This document shows positions 35,697-42,905 of a stretch of 64,000 bases of DNA, in pieces. The position numbers were made by a program, and so were the translations under genes. Origin of the DNA: an uncultured Gammaproteobacteria bacterium (GTDB lineage Bacteria; Pseudomonadota; Gammaproteobacteria; Arenicellales; JAANXG01); NCBI GenBank assembly GCA_947259705.1, contig CAMYNL010000008.1, positions 1-64,000 of the forward strand, written 5' to 3'. Position 1 is the first letter of the stretch. Every line of letters begins with the position of its first letter. The notes beneath the pieces are model-generated. The model had not been told where the DNA came from and ran no database searches. It saw nothing but the letters and a program-made list of their open reading frames with translations.

Positions 35697-36461
35697 ATGG
35701 CCATCCCCGATCGTGAGATTCGCCTGGTCCAAATCACGGATACCCATTTGTTCGCCGACCCGTCGCAGCGCATGCGCGGGCTCGACACGGCGCAGACCCT
35801 GCGACAGGTGGTGACGCATGTGCGCAGGGACTACGCCGATGCCGCGGCTTGCCTGTTGACCGGCGACTTGTCGCATGACGGCCAAGCGGGAAGCTACAGG
35901 CTGTTGCGGGAGATACTGGGCGCCTTGAAGATGCCGCTGCTGGCGCTCCCGGGCAATCACGACAACAAGACCCTGATGGCGCAGATGCTGGATGACCGGC
36001 GCTGGCGCTACTGTCCGGTTTTCGATATCGGTCCGTGGCGTATCCTGAATCTGGACAGTGTGGTGGAGGACGCAGAGCATGGCTGCCTCGACGATGCACA
36101 ACTGGAACTGACGCGGAAGGCGCTGGATTCCCCCCGCCGCCACGCCCTGGTGTGCCTGCACCACCCGCCGTTGGCGATCGGGAGCCGGTGGCTGGACCGC
36201 ATCGGGCTAACCAACTGCGCTGAGTTCTTAGAAGCAGTAGACCACAGCGGCGGTGTTCGCGGAGTGTTGTGGGGACACATACATCAAGAGTTCAGCGAAC
36301 GTAGAAACGGTGTCTCGCTGTGGGGTACACCTTCCACCTGTGTACAGTTCGTGCCCCGCGTGGACCGCTTTGCCGTCGATTCGCGTGCACCCGGCTACCG
36401 GGTGCTTGATCTGCGGAAGGACGGCACCCTGGGCAGCCATGTTGAGAGGGTGGGTGACTGA
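35697..36461 (+). CDS. cpdA: 3',5'-cyclic AMP phosphodiesterase CpdA
   Basis: 254 residues from the ATG at 35697 (after GGGAAGCG); an upstream in-frame ATG at 35628 lies inside the Sel1 gene. Class III calcineurin-like metallophosphatase: QITDTHLF, LLTGDLSHDG, LPGNHDN, CLHHPP and WGHIHQEF carry the dinuclear-metal ligands. It hydrolyses cAMP and so tunes CRP-type regulation. It converges with the nucleotidyltransferase gene. Confidence 0.9.
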   Translation: MAIPDREIRLVQITDTHLFADPSQRMRGLDTAQTLRQVVTHVRRDYADAAACLLTGDLSHDGQAGSYRLLREILGALKMPLLALPGNHDNKTLMAQMLDDRRWRYCPVFDIGPWRILNLDSVVEDAEHGCLDDAQLELTRKALDSPRRHALVCLHHPPLAIGSRWLDRIGLTNCAEFLEAVDHSGGVRGVLWGHIHQEFSERRNGVSLWGTPSTCVQFVPRVDRFAVDSRAPGYRVLDLRKDGTLGSHVERVGD

Positions 36462-36486
36462 CAGCCCGGCCGTCGCAGCCGCGCCG

Positions 36487-37611
36487 TCATCGCTGGCTGA
36501 ATCGGACCCACAACGGGCGGGTGAGGCGCAATGCGTGGCGCAGGGGCAGGGGACACCGGGGGGCAACGCCCTGCAGGTCGAGATAGGACGACGGGGGGAA
36601 CAGGACCGCGGACACCATCCGGGCCCGCTCGCGGGCATCCCGGATCGACAGGAAATCCGCCATATGCGCCCGTAGCGAACTGTCCGGACGGCGCAGCAAC
36701 AGCCGGGCCGGGTCGCAGCGTGCGGCTGCACTGGGGTGCGCGAGTTCATCGGCCAGTGGCGGCGTCAGCGGCGTAGCGAAGCAGCTTTGGCACTCCCGAA
36801 GCAGGTGCCGGACCACGGTCAGCAGGCGGGTCCGCGCAGCCAGGGCCAGGAGTTCGTGTGCCCGTGGCGTGTCAAGACGCGAGACGAGCAGATGGATGTC
36901 GTACAACCAGATGAGCCTTCTGTCAGGCTCTGCGGCCCAGTGCAGGCACGCGATAAGCAGTGAGTGCAGTGGCGAGGGACAGCGTAGCGGGATGCCCAGG
37001 CCATCGAAACTCTCCGCCTTCTCAAAAAGCATGTCGAATGACAATGGCGCCGCCAGCGCGTAGCGGTTGCTGACCTGCCAGTGTATATCCAGTACGTGCA
37101 AGGGTTCCGTGGGGGTGTCGCTCACTGCATTGAATTGACTCGTCAGGTAGCAGCCGCGCGAAAACGGCTTGACCAGGGGTCCACAGACATAGTGCCTGGA
37201 GATCAGCCAGTCGCGAATCAGGTCGCAGTAGGGGAGATCGACCATGAGGTCGATGTCAACGCGCGGGCGTAGGTAGGGCGACGGATACAGCTGGTATGCC
37301 AGGGGCGTGCCCTTGAAGACCAGGAACGGAATCGCCTGCTCGCGCAGGTCGCCGAGCAACCCCGCGGTGACGGTGTCCTGCTGCACCGCCAATGAGACGC
37401 TGCGATGAACGGCCGGACGCAGGGCGTCCAGCAGGGGTTCGCCGCCCGCGGCGGCTCGATCCGTCAACCGCTGAAACAACAGCGCGTGGATGCCGTGCCG
37501 CACGGCCGCCGCTACCAGCCGGTCGAGGTCCTGTGCGGGTGGCGACGCGGGCTCGCCGCGCAGCAGCGCGCAGAGCTGGTCGTTGCTCGAGCGGTTCACG
37601 CCATGAATCAT
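36487..37611 (-). CDS. lasso-cluster nucleotidyltransferase (NTP_transf_5 family)
   Basis: 374 residues, cytoplasmic. The family signature is clear: an N-terminal helical part (HGIHALLFQRL), then PFLVFKGTPLAYQLYPSPYLRPRVDIDLMVD, in which KGTPLA and the RxDID acidic pair form the nucleotidyltransferase active site, then HWAAEPDRRLIWLYDIHLLV. Such enzymes are common in lasso-peptide clusters; the pseudomycoidin homologue adds sugars to the C-terminal phosphate put on by the kinase, though related proteins also occur in polysaccharide loci. Here a kinase, precursor and cyclase lie 1.7-5 kb away on the same strand, so a tailoring role is likely. Start ATG 37611, AT-rich upstream sequence. Separated from the other lasso genes by two plus-strand genes. 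Confidence 0.8.
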   Translation of the reverse strand: MIHGVNRSSNDQLCALLRGEPASPPAQDLDRLVAAAVRHGIHALLFQRLTDRAAAGGEPLLDALRPAVHRSVSLAVQQDTVTAGLLGDLREQAIPFLVFKGTPLAYQLYPSPYLRPRVDIDLMVDLPYCDLIRDWLISRHYVCGPLVKPFSRGCYLTSQFNAVSDTPTEPLHVLDIHWQVSNRYALAAPLSFDMLFEKAESFDGLGIPLRCPSPLHSLLIACLHWAAEPDRRLIWLYDIHLLVSRLDTPRAHELLALAARTRLLTVVRHLLRECQSCFATPLTPPLADELAHPSAAARCDPARLLLRRPDSSLRAHMADFLSIRDARERARMVSAVLFPPSSYLDLQGVAPRCPLPLRHALRLTRPLWVRFSQR

Positions 37612-37725
37612 AAAAATATATAATAAACAGTGTGTTAAGAAGATATCCCCACGTATCCTCCGAACATATCCGAACCTTTCACCGGCGTGCTATTGATTGT
37701 GCGCTAAACAAGGCCAATACTCTTT

Positions 37726-38331
37726 GTGGTGTTAGCTAGCCAAGCCAAACTGATCTCCAACTCGCTGTTGCTGCTGTCAGTGCTGATTCTGGCATGGACG
37801 CTATACGGTACGATACAACGCGTGGTGTTCCACAGCAGTCTTGGATCGGCGCCGGCGCCCACGAGTCAGGCGGCGGCGAACCCGCGCAGTGGGGCGACCT
37901 CTTATAATGTCAAACAAATCGTCAGCGCCCATTTGTTCGGGCGCGCCCAGGACGAGAACCATGCCTCGCGTGTGACCCGCGCGCCGGAAACCAAGTTGCG
38001 GCTTGCGCTGCTGGGAGTGGTGGCCAGCGACAAACGGGAGCTGGCCCGTGCGGTAATCGGCGTCAACGCGGCCGATGGAAAGAATTATGCAGTGGGTGAC
38101 AAGATAGCAGGCACCGACGCCAAGCTTCACGCGGTGGAGAAAAACCGGGTGATCCTGGACCGCAACGGCCAGCTTGAAAGCTTGCAGATGGTGCGCGAAG
38201 GCCTGGACGACAGTAAGCAGCCCAAGCTGGCGCGCGCCCCGGTCACTATCTCGTCCTCGACACGAGCCGAACCGAAAACCTCGACGTCGAGCGGGGAGCC
38301 GCAACCACGGAAGCGGAAGTTTCCATTCTGA
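37726..38331 (+). CDS. orphan GspC-like (type II secretion C / PulC-type) protein
   Basis: 201 residues. Short cytoplasmic start, one membrane helix (SLLLLSVLILAWTLYGTI, about 13-30), then a periplasmic homology region: IVSAHLFGRAQ followed by TKLRLALLGVVASDKRELARAVIG and AVGDKIAGTDAKLHAVEKNRVILDRNGQLESL, the pattern of GspC. The C-terminus is a Ser/Thr/Lys-rich tail without a PDZ domain. No gspD-gspM genes are in the window, so it cannot form a secretion system alone here. Start GTG 37726, with another GTG next to it. The first residues (VLASQAKLISN) closely resemble those of the membrane protein at 46233. It is probably co-transcribed with the next gene. Confidence 0.75.
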   Translation: MVLASQAKLISNSLLLLSVLILAWTLYGTIQRVVFHSSLGSAPAPTSQAAANPRSGATSYNVKQIVSAHLFGRAQDENHASRVTRAPETKLRLALLGVVASDKRELARAVIGVNAADGKNYAVGDKIAGTDAKLHAVEKNRVILDRNGQLESLQMVREGLDDSKQPKLARAPVTISSSTRAEPKTSTSSGEPQPRKRKFPF

Positions 38332-38336
38332 TCGCC

Positions 38337-39155
38337 ATGCGAGACGCGAAGGGGCCTGGGTTATTGGCTGTCAGCGGGCTGCTGGTTCTGGGCCTTGCTC
38401 TCCCCCGCGGAGGGGGCGCCGATTTGTTTATTCGCTACCTGCCTCACCCGCTGCCCCCGCAAGGCGAGGTCTACGACAATCTTGACGTGTACCTGTCAGG
38501 AGGCAAGGTGTTGATGACCGGACAGAGCCGTTCCGGCACTACCTATTCGGCCTGGTATGACAGCGCCGATGCGACTTTTCGCATCTACGACCCTGGTCGT
38601 CGCGGATACTATGCGCTGAACAGGGAGACCTTTTCGGCATCGCGGGTCCAGCACCGGCGATTCCGGCGGGATATGGCCAGCAAGCTCAGGAGCACGCCGG
38701 AAACCAAGAAGTCGGCGATGCAGCAGGCGCTGGAGCAATTCGAAAGTGAAGTGTATGGGGGACCACCGCCGGAAAGATTTGAATACACAGAACACGGGGG
38801 GGGCGGGTCCGAGGCCGGGATTGACTGTATTGAGCACGAGGTGCTGCACCTCGGTAAGCTGGTCCGATTGCTTTGCCTCTCCGACTTCGGCCTTATCGGG
38901 GCCAGCTCTGATGATATCGCCACGCTGCAGGGCATGCAGTCGATCGCGGCTGAGATTGCGTACAGCGCACGACGCGCTTTCCAGTTGATGCCTGTTTACG
39001 TACTGGACCTGGAGTCCGGTTTCCCGGTCAGGATTCGATACTTGGACAGCGGCGAGGAATTGCGGTTGAATCGGCTGACAACAAAGATCCCAAAGGAACC
39101 GACACTGGATTCCTACAGGCAGCAGCGAAAATTGACACTCGAGACGGTGCATTGA
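38337..39155 (+). CDS. exported protein of unknown function
   Basis: 272 residues. Hydrophobic N-terminal segment (GLLAVSGLLVLGLALPRGGGAD) fits a signal peptide. The mature part has beta-strand-like stretches (VYDNLDVYLSGGKVLMTGQ, ATFRIYDPGRRGYYALN) followed by helices, a Cys pair (in GIDCIEHEVLH and LLCLSDFG) and VRIRYLDSGEELRLNRLTTK at the end. This resembles lipoprotein-localisation-like or DUF4412-type exported proteins, but I cannot assign a family. It starts 5 bases after the GspC-like gene, so the two form an operon inside the lasso locus. Confidence 0.7.
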   Translation: MRDAKGPGLLAVSGLLVLGLALPRGGGADLFIRYLPHPLPPQGEVYDNLDVYLSGGKVLMTGQSRSGTTYSAWYDSADATFRIYDPGRRGYYALNRETFSASRVQHRRFRRDMASKLRSTPETKKSAMQQALEQFESEVYGGPPPERFEYTEHGGGGSEAGIDCIEHEVLHLGKLVRLLCLSDFGLIGASSDDIATLQGMQSIAAEIAYSARRAFQLMPVYVLDLESGFPVRIRYLDSGEELRLNRLTTKIPKEPTLDSYRQQRKLTLETVH

Positions 39156-39297
39156 TCCAAGGGGTCGTGCGTGCATGCAAAGCCGTTCACAACGAGTGAA
39201 CCTCGATGCCCGCTGCGCGAAATGGCTGGGTCGCGATGCGCCGCTAATCGGGGCTCGGACACTCCATCCGAATTAGCGGGATGGACGCCGTCACGGG

Positions 39298-40314
39298 TCA
39301 GTGGTCAACCGCGGCGAGATCTTCTGACAAACACTCGCAAACCGCGTCCAGACACGTCGGACCGCCGCCAACCCTGATGCGCTTTACAGGCAGCGTGTTA
39401 GCCAGCTGCACGATGGCGTCAAGTCGCTCGCCGGGGTCGCGGGCGACCGCCGCCAGCTGCGGTACGAAGCTGTGCCGGATGAGTAACCTCGCGGCCTCAG
39501 ACCGAGGCAGGGTTTCGATGGCTGGCGTTGCACACCCAGGCACGCGGTAAGGCAGGTACATGGCGCGCAGTAGTGTCGGTGTCTGGCAGAACTCGCCGAA
39601 GGTCCCGGCACCGACCGGTATCCTCAGCTTGGGAGATTCAGGATGCACAGTCGTGAAAGATTGCAGGTCATCGATAAAGAAACGCGCGACGTCTGGCCAC
39701 ATGCGCATCTCGGGATATGCGGGGAGTGCTTGTACCGCAGTGGATCGCGTCGTCACGGCGAGCATGTCGTCAGCGAGGAGCCGGCTTCCGCACCGCATCA
39801 TGGCGGCGGCAAGCGTACTCTTACCGCCGCCGTTATGCGACAGAAACGCAATCGCGCCGATCTCGGTGGCTACCGCCGACGCATGCAGCACAGTGGTCGA
39901 CTGGGACTCCAGCCAGTAAGCCATGACGGGTCCAAACAGCCTGCTTGAGACCAGGTCGGGGGACGCGTGGTTGCGGGGATGAACAAGTATCTGTTTGTCG
40001 TCGACCAGGAAATGTGCCAGATGGGCGAAGTCGAGCCGGTCTCCTTCCGTGTGTCTGTTAATGGTGAGAACAGGCGATCCATCTTCAAGTAGATTTTGGC
40101 TCCGGTACAGCGGTAACGCAGGGGTCGTCGATAGAGTGAAGGTCTGGTGGTGTATGGCCAGCGCTGGTTCGCTGGTGGCGGCAGGCAGAGTATACCTCGG
40201 TGTAAAGTTCAGGCTGATGGAGTGGCCGAAAACTTGCGCATGCCGGGTCACGGGGATGTGCTCGACTTCGTCTACGCGGTTGCTCAGGCGGGCACGTGTT
40301 TCGGAGGTGGTCAT
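39298..40314 (-). CDS. HPr kinase-like lasso-precursor kinase
   Basis: 338 residues from the ATG at 40314; the frame is open to a GTG at 40383. The N-terminal half is the variable domain seen in lasso-cluster kinases (VFGHSISLNFTPRYTLPAA). The C-terminal half has the HPrK-type P-loop SHNGGGKSTLAAAM (GGGKST at about 162-167) and the LLADDMLAV motif that holds the catalytic Asp pair. In paeninodin- and pseudomycoidin-type clusters such kinases phosphorylate the hydroxyl of the C-terminal residue of the precursor. The precursor here ends in Thr-Thr. It lies 239 bases downstream of the precursor gene on the same strand. Confidence 0.85.
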   Translation of the reverse strand: MTTSETRARLSNRVDEVEHIPVTRHAQVFGHSISLNFTPRYTLPAATSEPALAIHHQTFTLSTTPALPLYRSQNLLEDGSPVLTINRHTEGDRLDFAHLAHFLVDDKQILVHPRNHASPDLVSSRLFGPVMAYWLESQSTTVLHASAVATEIGAIAFLSHNGGGKSTLAAAMMRCGSRLLADDMLAVTTRSTAVQALPAYPEMRMWPDVARFFIDDLQSFTTVHPESPKLRIPVGAGTFGEFCQTPTLLRAMYLPYRVPGCATPAIETLPRSEAARLLIRHSFVPQLAAVARDPGERLDAIVQLANTLPVKRIRVGGGPTCLDAVCECLSEDLAAVDH

Positions 40315-40553
40315 TACCTGGGCAGGATGGTGTCTATCAGCCCCCATATTAAAGCGATGATCGATCGCTTGATTGTGTAGCACTGCGTAGCATAGTGATA
40401 AGCGCGTTGGTCAGCGTCCCACAGGCGCCCCGGTGTTTCATATCGCTGCGAGCGTAAACGGGCCCCACCTGCAGAATGTGCGTGGTCGATTGCATTTAGC
40501 GAGCCGCGGAGAGGCACCCCGGGCTGTCGACGAGCGTTGTCGCACGGAAAAGA

Positions 40554-40736
40554 TCATGTCGTACCACCTGACCCGGTGAGCCCGCCGTCCGAGGTGCCCG
40601 TTGTATTTCCGCGGGTCAGTTCCGCGATACATCCCCAGTTGATGAGCGCGGGCGGTCGGTATGTCTTTTTGACAACTTGGTCGCCGCTGTCGGCGGATAC
40701 CGGTGTGGATTCGCGATTGTGGTCTTCGCATTTCAT
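40554..40736 (-). CDS. lasso peptide precursor
   Basis: 60 residues. The leader (1-42) carries the lasso recognition pattern YxxPxL...G....LT: YRPPALINWGCIAELTR, where the Thr at -2 from the cut is the hallmark. Predicted core, residues 43-60: GNTTGTSDGGLTGSGGTT. Gly1 and Asp8 are spaced correctly for an 8-residue macrolactam ring, leaving a 10-residue tail. The core is nearly all Gly, Ser and Thr; Leu11 is the only larger tail residue, so the usual bulky plug is missing. The C-terminal Thr suits the neighbouring kinase. The gene begins 8 bases after the cyclase stop on the same strand, which strongly supports its reality. Confidence 0.85.
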   Translation of the reverse strand: MKCEDHNRESTPVSADSGDQVVKKTYRPPALINWGCIAELTRGNTTGTSDGGLTGSGGTT

Positions 40737-40744
40737 GCTGGCTG

Positions 40745-42682
40745 CTACCTGCTGACATTATACTGCAAATGCTCATCGTCCGTTACCGCGGCGGTCTCGG
40801 CGCGACGGCGGGTAAAGCGGCGGTAAGCGCAAAACCAAGTCTCCAGCGACAGCACCGCCGAGAGAGCCGAACCGTCCAATGATGTCCGGCCGCGGCAGTA
40901 GTCATCATAGACAGTTTGCAGTACCTTGGCGTCGATGAAACCCAATTCCTGCAAATGAGAGTTCTTAAACAACTCAATTATATCCCCCTTCAAGGTCCGC
41001 CCGAAATTAGTGTGAATGAAACTCGTCAGATAGGTCTTGTCAGGCCTGTCTCGAACTGCATTGGGTAATGAGCCGCACATGGCGCGACGGAGGATGTCCT
41101 TGGTCAATCCCTTCGCGAGGAGCTGTTCCGGAGGGATGGCCGCTACAAACTCGGCCAGTCGTCGATCGAGAAACGGATGCCGCAACTCGAGGCCCTGCCT
41201 GCCTGCATAGTGGTCGATGGCGCGGAGCCCTGGTTCGATCCCAGGCTCGAGGATTTCGGCCAGAATTGCCTGTCGACTGCGTTGGGAATGCCGAGCCGGG
41301 TCAGCAGCTGGATACAGGATATCTCGCAGATCAATGCGGGCCGCGAAGGAAGGCGATATCCACGGCGGGATTTCCTTGCCCAGGGCGGCGCGCATCGCGC
41401 GCACAATGGGTTTCAGGTACGCGGGAAACAGCGGTTTTAAGATGGAGCGGTAAAACAAACGACGCAGCGGGATACGCCTCTGCCTTGCGGAGGTCTTCAG
41501 ATCGGAGAGGGCGGAAAAGTTTCCCGACAACAGGCTGTCGAGATATACCAGCAGCGATCCCGTGAGCAAGGTATCGCCGCCGATGCCGGTTAGCACGATA
41601 TGTGTACGATCGTCCCGAAACCTGGAAAACACGTGACGGAAATACGGCTCCCAGGGATGAAACGGAATTTCGATCGAAGGCGTATGGGACAGTGGTGGAT
41701 CGAACCATGGGAAATCTTCTCCCCGCACATAGTCGATATCCAGGGCGCAATGCCGTTCCATCGCGGCGATGAATTGACGTTCGTCACAGTGCGGATGCTG
41801 TTCGAACACGGCCGAGCGAACCCGCAGCTTGCGGCCCTGTCGATGCAATTGCTGCTGCGCCTGCGCCGCGATGGAGCAGGAATCGAGACCACCGCTCATC
41901 AGTAGGCCCACGGTGTCGTCGCACGAAGCAATGCGATTTTTCACCGCCTGAGCGAAGATTTCCGCGAAGTGCTCCGCGTAGGCTTCGTCGTCTCGATAAG
42001 TCAGCTTACGATGGTCGCCTGGCTGCCAGTATCGGCTGACGCATCGCCTGTTCTCGGAAGCGGCCAGGCAGTGGCCATGCGGAAGACGCCTGATGCCGCG
42101 GATAATGGTACGCTCGTGATACCGGTAACGGGTAAACAGCAGGTCGGCCACCGCAAGGTCGTCGATCTCGGCATCGATCTGCGGGCAGGCGAGCAATTGC
42201 TGCATATCGCTGGCGCAATACAAACTGGCGCCTGCCCATGCCCAGTACAGGCTCGCTACTCCGAAATGGTCCCGGGCGCAGAAAACCGACCTTAGCCGAG
42301 GGTCCCAGATTATCAAGGCAAAGTCGCCCGCAAAGTGGTCCAGGCTGGACCGGCCCCACCGTTGGTAAGCCCGTACCAATAACTCTGGAGCCGTCGTGCT
42401 CCGCCAGTCACCGATTGCCAACCGGCGCGCAAGATCCTGGGCCTCGTCCAGTCTGACGTCCGCTGCGATCGTCAATCCGGATTGCTGATCGTGGAAAATG
42501 CCGGCTTCGCGCTCGCCGACAGATCGGCTGTGTGCAAGATTCTGGACCAGAAAGGCCGCGTGATCGTCTGTCCAGCATGAATCATCGGCCCCGCGATACC
42601 GGGATATGCCGGTCATTGCGGCCAGCTGTGCCCGAGGTGGCGGGGTATTATCGAAACAAATGATCCCGGAAATGCCTGCCAT
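40745..42682 (-). CDS. lasso peptide macrolactam cyclase (asparagine synthetase B-like)
   Basis: 645 residues from the ATG at 42682 (MAGISGIICFDN), with a possible GTG at 42706. The N-terminal Ntn/glutaminase-like domain has Ala where true glutaminases have Cys2, so it should not hydrolyse glutamine. The C-terminal ATP-pyrophosphatase domain has LLMSGGLDSCSIAAQ (about residues 258-272), and further on GIGGDTLLTG and ELRHPFLDRRLAEFVAAIPPEQLL. It should adenylate Asp8 of the core and close the ring on the Gly1 amine. First gene of the C-A-kinase block; the precursor follows directly, the reverse of the more common A-first order. Confidence 0.9.
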   Translation of the reverse strand: MAGISGIICFDNTPPPRAQLAAMTGISRYRGADDSCWTDDHAAFLVQNLAHSRSVGEREAGIFHDQQSGLTIAADVRLDEAQDLARRLAIGDWRSTTAPELLVRAYQRWGRSSLDHFAGDFALIIWDPRLRSVFCARDHFGVASLYWAWAGASLYCASDMQQLLACPQIDAEIDDLAVADLLFTRYRYHERTIIRGIRRLPHGHCLAASENRRCVSRYWQPGDHRKLTYRDDEAYAEHFAEIFAQAVKNRIASCDDTVGLLMSGGLDSCSIAAQAQQQLHRQGRKLRVRSAVFEQHPHCDERQFIAAMERHCALDIDYVRGEDFPWFDPPLSHTPSIEIPFHPWEPYFRHVFSRFRDDRTHIVLTGIGGDTLLTGSLLVYLDSLLSGNFSALSDLKTSARQRRIPLRRLFYRSILKPLFPAYLKPIVRAMRAALGKEIPPWISPSFAARIDLRDILYPAADPARHSQRSRQAILAEILEPGIEPGLRAIDHYAGRQGLELRHPFLDRRLAEFVAAIPPEQLLAKGLTKDILRRAMCGSLPNAVRDRPDKTYLTSFIHTNFGRTLKGDIIELFKNSHLQELGFIDAKVLQTVYDDYCRGRTSLDGSALSAVLSLETWFCAYRRFTRRRAETAAVTDDEHLQYNVSR

Positions 42683-42905
42683 CGAAATCTGATAGCACCA
42701 GTCCACTGACTAATGGATAGAAGGGAAGTATAACCTTGTCGGTGCACCTGGCTCGCGCGGCGACGGCCTGCGGTTATGGGGGCACGCAGCGCAGGGTCGC
42801 CGCGGCAATTCCGCCATGGGCCGTGCGCCGCACAACGAATATCGGCAGGCTGCTGCTCAGTCCACGAGCCGCATCCGGTTGCATCGCATCGCGATCACGA
42901 TCTCG

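Noticed and set aside
40438-40776. 112-codon ORF overlapping the lasso precursor on the same strand
   Set aside because: It is a different frame with no leader motif. The 60-codon frame has the YxxPxL..LT leader and correct ring spacing.
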